Part shown: one piece after another, positions 23,901 to 33,104 of the stretch
How the letters are laid out: each line of letters opens with the position of its first letter
Position numbering within the stretch: the first letter of the stretch is position 1
DNA from: Amorphophallus konjac
Taxonomy: Eukaryota; Streptophyta; Magnoliopsida; Alismatales; Araceae
DNA length: 64,000 nucleotides
Reading direction: 5' to 3'
NCBI GenBank assembly: GCA_022559845.1
Contig: CM040121.1
Location: forward strand, 506,458,566-506,522,565
Program-made: the position numbers and the translations under genes
The notes under the pieces: generated by a model
The model's database searches: none
What the model saw: only the letters and a program-made list of their open reading frames with translations
What the model was told of the DNA's origin: nothing

Positions 23901-26900
23901 ACTTAGAAATACCTACTTTAAATTCTTGTAAGTCAATGTTGTTGTCACCTGATGTGTCAAAGTCATTCATTACTTTGTCCACAGCATCGTCACTATCCAA
24001 ATCTATTACTTCAAATTGGATTCCAAGTACCAGTGCTTTTAACTCAGAATAAGATATCAGCCCATTCTTATTCTCATCTATTCTATCAAACAACCTGTAA
24101 ACAAACATATGCAGCAATACCATTAGATCACTCAAACTAACAGCCTATTCAATATAAATAACAAACAAATTTAAGGTTTAAGAACACTAACTTTTCTATA
24201 ACAGGTATATTGGGTGAACCATCATCGGCAAGAAGCCGTCCAAGGGTGTGGGTGTGTTTTTCAGCATGTCTAAGTAATCCAGATATGACATGCTTAAGTT
24301 TTGCATAAGCCAGCCTTCTCCTCTGAATCCAGGGCTGAAAGACCTGGAACATATCTCAAAAAAAAAAACAAGAATTGAGAACTACTAGCAATTTTGTAAG
24401 AAAAAACTCAAATGGTCACTAGAGTAAGACTAAATCAATTGATTTTTGAACAATTCAACAAATAACTAATAATGTGATTAACAAGGGGAGCGCAACATGG
24501 TTCACTCAGAGGATTCCAGATCCTTAGAGCATATATGTCATCAGTAATTCATAACATAAAATTCAAGGATGGACTCTGGGATCAGTGTTGTTGTCAAGAA
24601 CAAAAATACCGAGCCAATTTTGGGGCACACTTCATTCTAGCCAATCAAATGTGAGAGAGAAAGATGTGTATGAAGGTGGTCTGTTATAAGAGAGAATAGT
24701 TGTGAGTTCGCGACAAACTCATCAGGCTTTTAAATCATGTTTCGCCTGGCAAATTATCAGTTTAGACATGAATATTGTGCACACACCAGGTATGCCAGCA
24801 TTTTATTTTTGGAATATTCAAAGCAGAAAATTACATAAACCATATAGTATGAATTAAATAAGACTATCTATGAAATTAAAAACTAATTTGAATCGATGAA
24901 CAAAAGCTTCTATTAATATCTATTAATTTCAATTAGATGGGAGAAGAAGACAGTATCTCTAATAGAACTGGTGCCAACTAGACTCCATGGGCCACTTTGA
25001 TAAATGAATAAGGGTAGAATAGGGTGAGTTATGTGCGCTTTTCTGCTTAACCGAGTTTGGTAGCACAGACCAAAAAGGTCAAATAACTAATTCGACCAAA
25101 AAGGTCGAATTAGTTATTCTATGTCGGGTAAAGTAATTTTTCATATTTTTATTTTATTTTATTTATTTATTTCATCTATCTTATTTTTTATTCTAGATAA
25201 TATAAGAAATTAGTTATCAAACTAGAAAAGACTTAACCCTAGAATACCCTACCTGAGCCTAAACCCGCTTATCCTAACCGGTTATCAAAGTGGCCCCAAG
25301 GGAATGTGCAATGCAAGTGTTGCATAAATGTCAAGTACCTGAAAGGCTTATGCAGATTAAGTGCTGAGTAGGGGCACATCATATGCATTGTATGTGAATA
25401 TATTAGGTAGCAAAATAAGTGATTATCCAAGAGATTAAATCAGTAGAGGTCTGGCAGCTAGATTCAGAATGAGACAAAGGAAAAGTAACTAACATAGTTG
25501 ACCACATGCAATTCTGATAAGAAATATCCTGGTAGTGTTCATGTTCTAACTAGGAATTCAAAAGGTTTTAAGTATTGGGTCAAATTCAAATAGTGGCTCT
25601 ATCTTTTCTTTTCTAGTCCTTCAGAGACTGTCAATTGTCCTAATCTTCTGGCAATACCTGTTTACACAATTTTGTACATTGATGAAATTGTGGTACCATC
25701 TGGTACAAAGGGGGGAAAAACCACTTATTCTTGTGAATCCCTACTTTATCATGTTACAGGCACAGGTACTCTATCTATCCATGGGGACTTGTGTGTCCAT
25801 ACTCTAATGTACATGTTAAGGTAATGACCTTCAATAGAACAATTTTGTCTTATGCCATCTTGCCTCATCTACCACCCATTCTCCATCAATGAGAGAAATG
25901 ACTACAAAGAGACTGTTCTTTAATACCAGCACATTGCTGAAAGGCGTGGAAATGTTGGAAAATACAAATGGCTGAAAAGGAATAAAAAACTATATGATCA
26001 GAAATCGCAAATATTCTTAGTCATTGAGGATCCTAGCGATGTTTTAACTAGAGCAAAATAGCTACAGCAACTCAGAAATTTTATATATGCACTTCATAAA
26101 CAAGTTGTGTGGCTGCATCACTGTTTATTGAACACCAAAGGCTGCGACTTGCCTGATATAAGCAATAGGAGAGTAGAAATCCAATGGACATGACAAGGGA
26201 GATCAACACTGTCAAACGATGTCCAGATGACAATTTCAATGCTTTTGGCAGTTGCACAATGACAAATGGGATCACAGATATGACCATGATTCTTGCAGCA
26301 TAACTGGTCTGAATATCAGTGGAGATTCCAGAACCTATAAGGATGAAAGAAAGCCAAAATAATCAAGTGATTAACGATTATGCATGGGGCTGATCACTAT
26401 AGCAGTAACCAAGAAAGTTTAAAAGAAACTGATGATTATATCTGGAAGCAAACTAATTGAAAATAAACAGCATCAGTAAAAAATAAACAAGAATTTGGTT
26501 CCATCACTTCAGCAGAGAATCAAGACTTGGTACCATTATAAATATAAATCAGAGCAAAATCCAGTCATCACTTTGTTATGAATTTGATAATAAAGCCGAC
26601 TGAATTTATGAGGTTGCCATTGACAGTTCCTTTCTTCCCATTCCCGTGATATGGCAATTGAGCTAGGGGTTTCCCAGTTTAGACCCAAGGAAGAGTAAAC
26701 AGATCTTTACTCCGACCTTGGTCATTGAGGAATCACCACCATTTTACTTGCAGAACTCCCGTGGCAGCACCATCACAAATCCAGCGACATTTGAGCAACA
26801 AATGGTCAGCATCTATTCTGCATCTGATATTGGATTCTTTTAAGATCATAGTGGCCTTCATTGATGGCTCTCCCTCACATATGCAGACGCACGTGGCCAG

Positions 26901-29900
26901 AACATACCTCACTAAAAAAGTGATACTTTTGGTCCATGAGCTTAGGTTATTTGCAATACGATTTGAACTATTGGTTTATTTAGCTGGTTCAATCACTGTA
27001 ATTAAATCACCACATTGGTCCATTATGTCTTGAGCAACTGCTTTATTTGATTGGTACAGTAGAGTTTGTTAAATATCATTCAACCTTTGTTCACATTGGC
27101 TTCTTAGCAACCTGCCCCCCCAAAGATGAGGGAAAACATAAAAGAAAGCATAAGGAAAACTTAGTTTCAACTAAATGATGACCAACCGGAAGAAAGAACA
27201 TGGACCCAAATGCATCTGTACAAACCCTGCCCATTCCAAGAGGATTGAGCAACTATTGAAGGTTTCTCTAGGTTGCTGACTGAAGGGAAAAGAGGCAAGC
27301 TTGAGTTTTAGACACAAGTACAGCCAAAAAATGAATTAAATATCGTCATTTTGGTAAAGACACAAGATTCTTCACATGAAGAAGAGGAACATAACAAGAA
27401 AGAACAAATGCAAATGATCATCATACTAACATTGAAACCCTTCATTCTCATACAAACAACTTTAATGGATTCTCCTTGAAACCATGAATACAGTCCTGCA
27501 AAAAGGCACTCCACAAGTGTGCTTTCCCGATATAAATTTTTTTCTTCATCAATAACATCCAAAAAATCACATCTTGTATGAGCAAGCATCACTGAATTAC
27601 AATTAAGATGAATATCAAAATGAAATGTAAGTGACACCATAACCAACTACACTAAGGGTAGAATACTGAAATTGTCTGTAACAAATGTGTAGCAAATATG
27701 GAAAGGTCCTCGCCTCTGCAATTAACAAAATATACAAATATCCAATTTTAGACATCAAACTCCCTTCAATTTCATAAGCTCAAAACTTCCCTGTTAATAA
27801 TAAAAAGAGTGTCTCAAAAACCTACAAATCTCTATTCTGATAACAGCAGATCATCAAGTGGGCATATTGTTTTCCAGGTGAATTACAGGTAAACAAGGAG
27901 TAATAAGGAACATACCAAATAGGCTGAACTTTTTTGTGTCTTGTGAATCAATTGCAGTTAAATTCTCGGAAAGATCACATTTGCCAATCACAACGCAAGA
28001 ACCCCATAGTAGTGTCAAAAGCATGATGGTTGAACCAGCAAGCAAGCCCATCCCAATCAACACCTGTTGTTGAGCTGTCTCTCTGCTTCCAGAAAGTCCA
28101 GATACTGCGAATATTTATGAAAATTAGAACATTTGCAACCATCATTGTAGCACCAAAATGTATAGCTAGCAAGATATCATTTCTGTCATCGGGCAATGGG
28201 TCAAATCTAGGTTGAAGCATAAATAGCTGAAACCCATGCTATTCATGACCAATTCAGACATTTAATTTAAGAAAATAAGTTTAATAGGAAGACATGTTTA
28301 ATCAAAAAATGCATCTGATTGAAGGCCTAGGGGAATGCATCAAAAAGGAACAAATTCAAGTTAGCATGTGTCACGACCCCAATCCAACCCTTGTGAGGTA
28401 TTGTCCACTTTGTTTTGTCCCCGAAAGATGCCTTAGAGGTTTCCGGGCCTTTAGATATATAGTCTTATAACTTTTCCTGCTTTACGAGTTCCGATATGGG
28501 ATTACTTCAGTTCTGCTCCAGCCCCTATATATAGTGGTAACTCCATGTCGTGGCGACTCCAAACCGGCACACATACACTCCGCGACTAATAGCCCTTTCC
28601 TAGGGGTAGCCCTCTCCTCTTGCATGGCTCGTGACTCGGTCACCACATCATGATTATCACATATGTCTCCAACTCCTCCATAGTGCAAATTGTAACAATT
28701 AATCTGCACCCACAGCTCCTGATTTTCTTTTTCCTTTTTTTTTGGGGTGGGGGTTGGGGGGGTTGGGGTGTTGTGCATAAGGCAATTATTTAACAGCCCT
28801 TGTCGCATGCAAAAAAGGAATTTTGGGGGGCATCTCCTTGGGGCATCTTTCGTTTCACCTCCCACTGGAGCTTTCAGCTTCCACAACTTTCAGTCTAGTT
28901 ATTTTAAGGGGAGAGCATCAGATCAGGTAAGCCATATGCATGATCTTTTAGACTTCCATCCAGAAGCTCCAAAGAACTCCCTGCATTGAAGTAAACTCGC
29001 GGCTATGAGGAAGCGAATAAATAATGTGGTTATCTGAAGTAACATGAACCTATTTCCGGTCATATTTTTCATGTTTGAGGTGTAACCAAAAGTGGCTTCC
29101 AAACAAAAAGTTTTGCCAATCATGCCTTTATTCTGCCTACAGTTCAAAATCAGTGTCTGTGGATCTCTTTCTGCTTAAGGAAACTGGTGACATGACAAAA
29201 GTTATCTTTCGTTTATTTACTAGAAGATGTTGCTACTTGGCATCTAGTTATTCTCATTCATGATTCACTGATTCAGTGCTGATAAGGTGAAGCATCTCAG
29301 GAAATTATCCTGACTAGGAACCTGGACTGCAGTAGTTGCTAGAATTCCAAGAATCAGCATTTTTTTAAGGTCCAAAGAATTGCAGAAATAGCCTCACAAT
29401 AGGGATTGGACTGAGAAGTGACATTGTCACACTGTAGGACACGAAGAGGAGTCTTACGAGCCGTATAAATGGAAAGTGAGGGCAAATTTGAGCGAAATTA
29501 ATCAACACGTAGCCATCAGTTGCCACGATGGAAGTATATACAGCCAAAATATCTAGGACCGAATTTGATTTATTCTAGTGACAATTAGCAGACCACCGAA
29601 CTGAAAACGACGGAACCAAGCCTTAAAGCGGAAGAAACAAACAAATCAAAGGGGAAAAGAAAAAAGAAAAAAGAAAAAGAAAAACCCCACGTGTCGGACG
29701 GGGCCTTTTTGCAACCATGAAGACAAAAAGTAACTAGAAAAAAACAAAGCAACGAGCAAGATGTAACTAAGAAATAGGAATATGGAAGTCCACCCGCACA
29801 AGCAGGGGTATATAGGCATGGAGAGCAGAGGAGGTGCCATACCCAGAATGAGGATGGCGTCGGGGAGGGCGCCGAGCATGGGGAGGAAGAGCCCGCCGAT

Positions 29901-30314
29901 GAGTCCGGGCCCGAGGACCTCCAGGAGCATCTCGCTGGCGGTGGACAGGTACGTGGCGGCGACGAACATGAGGTACCCGTACACCAGCAGCAAGAACAGG
30001 TTCCCCACCGCCGTGGTCGTGCAGGGGAGCACCCCGTACGTCTGCTTGCACGCCCCCTCCTCCCCGGAAGCCGATCCCGAGGGCATCCCCAGCCGCAAGA
30101 GCGGTTCGTACCGGAGCCCCCCGCCCCACCCCACCCCATCGCCGCTCAGATCGGCGGGCGCCGCGCCCGGATGTCCTGGGACCAGACGGCCGCGGGCGCC
30201 ACTCCCGGCGAGGAGGAGCAGAAGCGAGAGCAGCACGACGGTGACGGCGACGGGGCTGAGGAGGGGCCGACGCATCGCTCTCCTGCCCGCCATTCCGAGG
30301 AACCAAGGTGACAT
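17745..30314 (-). CDS. NCL: NCL-type sodium/calcium exchanger with EF-hands, 7 exons
   Basis: Joining 29843-30314, 27916-28104, 26153-26334, 24192-24343, 23830-24094, 23453-23758 and 17745-17993 gives an uninterrupted 604-residue frame. Residues 18-40 form a hydrophobic signal-like segment. Alpha-repeat 1 (about 139-200) carries [12 protein letters not shown]. Residues 338-349 and 378-389 are EF-hand loops: the first is canonical, and the second has Asn in place of the usual Gly at position 6. Alpha-repeat 2 (about 466-540) carries [13 protein letters not shown]. Hydrophobic helices follow to the C-terminus. This matches plant NCL (NCX-like, about 585 residues in Arabidopsis), a membrane Na+/Ca2+ exchanger of cation homeostasis whose EF-hands are thought to sense calcium. 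The start at 30314 is the first Met of the frame; Met8 and Met14 are alternatives. All splice joins keep phase. Only the donor of intron 3 is non-canonical. Confidence 0.93.
20154..20177. repeat. (TC)n microsatellite
   Basis: A run of about 12 TC units inside the Pack-MULE. Other CT runs lie at 20695-20760 and 20877-20900, and a 14-base C run near 20827. Confidence 0.9.
20408..20688 (-). pseudogene. captured LRR receptor-like kinase C-lobe fragment
   Basis: The minus strand begins with an apparent splice acceptor (ATCGCAG at 20679-20685). It reads [17 protein letters not shown], then [10 protein letters not shown], a TAG where Gln is expected, [19 protein letters not shown] and [11 protein letters not shown]. 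This is the last-exon start and C-lobe end of SERK/NIK-class LRR receptor kinases (LVD..., ALLCTQ, RPxMSEVVRMLEGDGLAERWE). Arg-to-Trp changes and the TAG all fit C-to-T transitions. It is non-functional. Keeping the intron boundary shows capture of genomic DNA, not a processed copy. Confidence 0.82.
22340..22392. repeat. GATA/GAGA microsatellite
   Basis: An interrupted run of TAGATAGATAGAGAGAGA and ATATAGATATAGAT units in NCL intron 6. Confidence 0.85.
22570..23120 (+). mobile_element. possible solo LTR in NCL intron 6
   Basis: The segment has an LTR-like layout: a T-rich upstream part with repeated TTTACTC(A/T)TT, a TATA-like CCCTTTAAATAGGGGG at about 22818-22833, and a GA/CCACC-rich downstream part. 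No paired LTR, target duplication or coding part was found, so the boundaries and the call are tentative. Confidence 0.35.
23453..23758 (-). CDS. NCL: NCL exon 6
   Basis: Residues 421-522. The acceptor is TTTTCAG|AAAACA and the donor GAG|GTATGG. It encodes an acidic linker ([10 protein letters not shown]) and most of alpha-repeat 2, with [13 protein letters not shown] and [13 protein letters not shown], the ion-transport signature. Confidence 0.94.
23830..24094 (-). CDS. NCL: NCL exon 5 (both EF-hands)
   Basis: Residues 332-420. EF-hand loop 1 is D338-E349 with Asn at positions 3 and 5 and Gly at 6. Loop 2 is D378-E389 with Ser 3, Asp 5 and Asn 6. The exon is bounded by short introns (97 bp before, 71 bp after). 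Confidence 0.95.
24192..24343 (-). CDS. NCL: NCL exon 4
   Basis: Residues 282-331 plus two bases. It starts [10 protein letters not shown] after TTCCAG and is the cytosolic link between the first membrane bundle and the EF-hands. The donor is AA|GTTAGTG, with the split Lys codon completed by exon 5. Confidence 0.94.
24989..25296. mobile_element. foldback MITE in NCL intron 3
   Basis: Terminal inverted repeats GGGCCACTTTGATAA (left) and TTATCAAAGTGGCCC (right) bound about 308 bp. The arms keep partial complementarity inward (GGGTAGAATAGGG against CCCTAGAATACCC) and meet at a perfect hairpin. No target duplication could be fixed, so the superfamily is left open. Confidence 0.75.
25082..25118. 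repeat. perfect 16-bp hairpin
   Basis: AATAACTAATTCGACC, a 5-base A loop, then its exact reverse complement at 25103-25118. It is the centre of the foldback MITE. Confidence 0.95.
26153..26334 (-). CDS. NCL: NCL exon 3
   Basis: Residues 221-281. It includes [12 protein letters not shown] and two hydrophobic segments, ending SYCLYQ. The exon end is fixed by joining CAG to VFQPW of exon 4, which requires the GC donor GCAAGT. Confidence 0.92.
26335..27915 (-). other. NCL intron 2 (1.58 kb)
   Basis: The donor is TTTG|GTATGT and the acceptor ATAG. No gene or repeat is recognised inside. Confidence 0.9.
27916..28104 (-). CDS. NCL: NCL exon 2
   Basis: Residues 158-220. It completes alpha-repeat 1: [14 protein letters not shown], then the hydrophobic [18 protein letters not shown] and an acidic loop with DSQDTK. 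Confidence 0.94.
28105..29842 (-). other. NCL intron 1 (1.74 kb)
   Basis: The donor is CTGG|GTATGG and the acceptor CGCAG. It contains a possible LTR or TRIM fragment from 28369. The rest shows nothing recognisable. Confidence 0.9.
28369..28700 (+). mobile_element. possible TRIM/LTR fragment in NCL intron 1
   Basis: It begins TGTCACGACCCCAATCC followed by GAGGTATTGTCCACTTTG. That is a common start of small plant LTR elements. A TATATATAG box lies near 28529. No second LTR or target duplication is visible, and the right edge is a guess. Confidence 0.35.
29843..30314 (-). CDS. NCL: NCL exon 1
   Basis: Residues 1-157 plus one base. It is GC-rich, with a signal-like Leu-rich segment, a Gly/Ala-rich extracytosolic region with [10 protein letters not shown], and the start of alpha-repeat 1 ([17 protein letters not shown]). 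The Val158 codon is completed by exon 2. Confidence 0.92.
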
Positions 30315-30702
30315 GAGGAAGAAGACAACAGAGGGGGTGGTGGGGGTGGATACGCGACAGAAGCGGAGGCCCGGAAGGGAACCCTAACCACCATGGATTT
30401 TATGGAAGCGGGCGGACGCTTATTATCCTGGGCGGGGCGGGGCGGAGCCGTCTCTGCTGCCTCGGCGAGAAATTTGGAGGGCGTAGACGACGGGGTCAGA
30501 GACGCGGTGCGGCCATCGAGACCAACACGGATTCGTCGGGCCGCCATTTGGAAAGACCTGCATAAACCTGTCAGATCGCCCGCCTCGAGGGGTCATCTAG
30601 AAAGAAATAAACAACCCTCCGCCCGCCCTGTCCTGCCCGCTGCGTCGTGGTTGCCGGCGCCCAACAATGGCGTCGTGGCGGCGGGGCCCCCGAGCGGCCA
30701 TG

Positions 30703-30737
<35 letters not shown>

Positions 30738-30880
30738 GATGGCGGGGTAGGAGCAAAGCAGTTGTACCGGACACAGGGCGCACGGCAACAGCGGAAGCGG
30801 GGGCCACGGGGCTTCGGCTCTGCTATGCGTACGCGCCCCGTACACGTTGTAGCTGCTGTTTTTCTTGGTTTTTTATAAAG
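30315..30880 (-). promoter_or_regulatory. putative NCL 5' UTR and core promoter
   Basis: Reading upstream of the start, the minus strand has a CT-rich tract (30705-30736, (GA)16 on plus) typical of plant 5' leaders. A TATA-like TTTATAAA lies at 30872-30879. Upstream ATGs are present, including one at 30547 whose 133-codon frame overlaps the main start out of frame. The transcript start is inferred, not seen. Confidence 0.45.
30705..30736. repeat. (GA)16 microsatellite
   Basis: A pure dinucleotide run, CT-rich on the gene strand, about 390 bp upstream of the NCL start codon. Confidence 0.95.
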
Positions 30881-32340
30881 GAGGGAAAGAAAAGGACGTA
30901 GGAGCGTCATGTTCCCTGCGTCGAGATGTATACGCCGTAGTGTTTGAGGGCTCTCCAGCCAACAGATCGACGATACCGAAAATTTGATTGGTTAGCTTAC
31001 TGGACTCTGGCTTAGAGCATGTACTCGTGGGGCGGACGTGGCACCGGCACATGAATGCTGACAGGTCCACGGGACTTGGCACGTGAGGAGAGCGGCCCCC
31101 ACACTATTCCTTCCTCTTTCGCGGGATTTGGATAGGTTCGGGAGCCAGAAGAGTACACTTCGGCAGCAGCATGAGTGAGACATTTTCTTTCGATTGGAAT
31201 TATTTTTATTTTGTCGGGGCGGGGGGGGGGGGGGGGGGGGGCCAGTGTGAACGGGATTGAGACAGGGAGGGTGCAATCCAGAGACCATGGATGGAAAGGA
31301 GAGAAATAGAAGGAGAACCTAATCTCGGAGGTGCATCTACGAGACCTCCCAGAAAGATATGACCTCCCAGCCTTTCTGATAACATGCACATCATACCATG
31401 TAAAAGAGGACACCTTAAATGACTCACCCTCACTGTCACTGAGATGATCAAATAACCAGGGTAGATCGAGAACCCTGCAAGAGCTTCCAGATTTCTAACT
31501 CTAGACCTCTGCCCTGCATAGGGGGAGAGGTGTTAATCGTTCCAGCTAGTTGATACGATCAATTGGAAGTGCATTGGATGACGGCCCAGGCAGTGTTCGG
31601 TAATTTCAATTTTAGGTTAATTATAAAAATAATCTTATTGTCATTTTTTTAGGTTCTTTTCAAAGATATCTTTCTTACAAATTTATTTACAAGATTATGT
31701 TATGAAAAAGTACACGTGATTTGAAGGCGTTAAAAAAAGAATATGCCATGTCTAATTGCGTATTAGTCCCTAAATTACGAAATCTTGTCTTGTAAACTCC
31801 TAAAATCTTGTACCTCTTATGAAAAAGCACATGTGGTTCGTAGACGTTAAAAAAAAAAGATACGTCGTGGAATATTCCATCTTGATGTTAGTTTTCGTTT
31901 GAAATCCATGAACTACCATTGTCTTCAATGTCTCTGGCTCCCCTCACCCCAACCATAGAAAAGAGAGAGAAACTCCTCCCACATCGACCCCCCTGCCATC
32001 ACCCCGGGATTGACGACGAGCCCCACCGGACGGACCCCCACCTCTCCAGTCGACGACCCCCCGTCGGACATCACCCCTAGCTCAGATGACAAGCGCAATG
32101 CGGCAATCCAGTAGCCCCCATCGGCCCCATCTCCCTTGAACAACAAGCCCAAATCTATTGAAGAGAACATTGCGACCATCCAGCAGCTCTCATCAGCCCA
32201 TCTCCCTCGCCATCACTCCCAGCTCCCATCGCCCCCAACTCCCCTACATGTAAACGATCATCTACAGAGCCGAAATCTGAAATATGGTATTGCCCTTCCC
32301 TTGCTCATTTATTCATGCACGACAAGTGTTGGACTATCTG
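30881..32340. other. intergenic region upstream of NCL
   Basis: No supported gene. It includes a 21-base G run at 31221-31241. A loose duplication near 31710-31870 has ACGTGATTTGAAGGCGTTAA and CATGTGGTTCGTAGACGTTA. Confidence 0.5.
31221..31241 (+). repeat. G21 homopolymer
   Basis: Twenty-one consecutive G residues. The length may be unreliable because such runs are prone to sequencing and assembly error. Confidence 0.9.
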
Positions 32341-32864
32341 TGTCACGCCCCGAGATATATGGTGGAAATAAATTGGGAACATGAACAGTCGGTAAAGTAA
32401 GTCTCTAGCTAGCAAGATAATCAGAGCGCAAAAAATACAAATAATGTACACAACAGCATGGACAAAAACTTTCAACTTTATTGAATAATAATAATCAAGG
32501 TTACAATTGACAATTGACTCTCTTGATACATGACTCACTAGACTCAAGAAAATAGAAAATTACATAACATGATCAACTTCACCGCCTATTATAGTGAATG
32601 ATTTTAAATTGACATAAGACTCAAGACTATCTAGGCTTCTCTCGATCTTCAATCACTCTCGGAATCGCCACTTGAATAATCCGACTCCGATCCACTAGCA
32701 CTTCTTGAAAGGAGCTGAAAAAGTAGGGAATGAGCACACTCGTCCAGTAGGTATCTTCGTGTCAACATGACGACATAATTTATATGTTAATGTTTTAGCT
32801 CTAAAAGGTAAGATAATGAGAATGCGATAAAATACACGATAAAAATCATAATAACAACAAGTAG
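32341..32864 (+). mobile_element. TGTCACGCCCC repeat, left part of copy 1
   Basis: It starts TGTCACGCCCCGAG and matches 46714-47057 in order, with shared AGTCGGTAA, AATCAGAGC, ACTTTATTGA, TAGACTCAAGAAAA and TCACTCTCGGA. This start is typical of plant gypsy LTRs. Element B is inserted at its right edge, and the sequence resumes at 45111. Confidence 0.6.
32860..32864 (+). repeat. 5-bp target duplication, left of element B
   Basis: AGTAG, identical to 45106-45110. Confidence 0.92.
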
Positions 32865-33104
32865 TGTTGTGCCCCTGTGATCTTGATGATTGGTTTTGAT
32901 GATAGCAAACACTATAAGTCACCATATGCATGTGTGCATGAAAGACCTTGTTGATTCAGTTTAGCAGTCATTCATATGTTCAGTCTTTCAGATGCTCAGT
33001 CATTTTATCTGCTTACACTGTGAGTCATTGCATTTGATGTTCAGTCATTTTATCTGCTGCATAAAGCATGTTTAGTCATTTTATCTGCTGCATCTCTCTG
33101 CTTG

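Larger units (their letters stand above)
24344..26152 (-). other. NCL intron 3 (1.81 kb, GC-AG)
   Basis: In transcript direction it starts GCAAGT after CAG and ends TTCCAG. It contains the foldback MITE at 24989-25296. The rest shows no recognisable feature. Confidence 0.9.

Noticed and set aside
29782..30387. 201-codon plus-strand frame and a second minus-strand frame over NCL exon 1
   Set aside because: GC-rich shadow frames of the real exon. Only the frame starting at 30314 joins to the other NCL exons.
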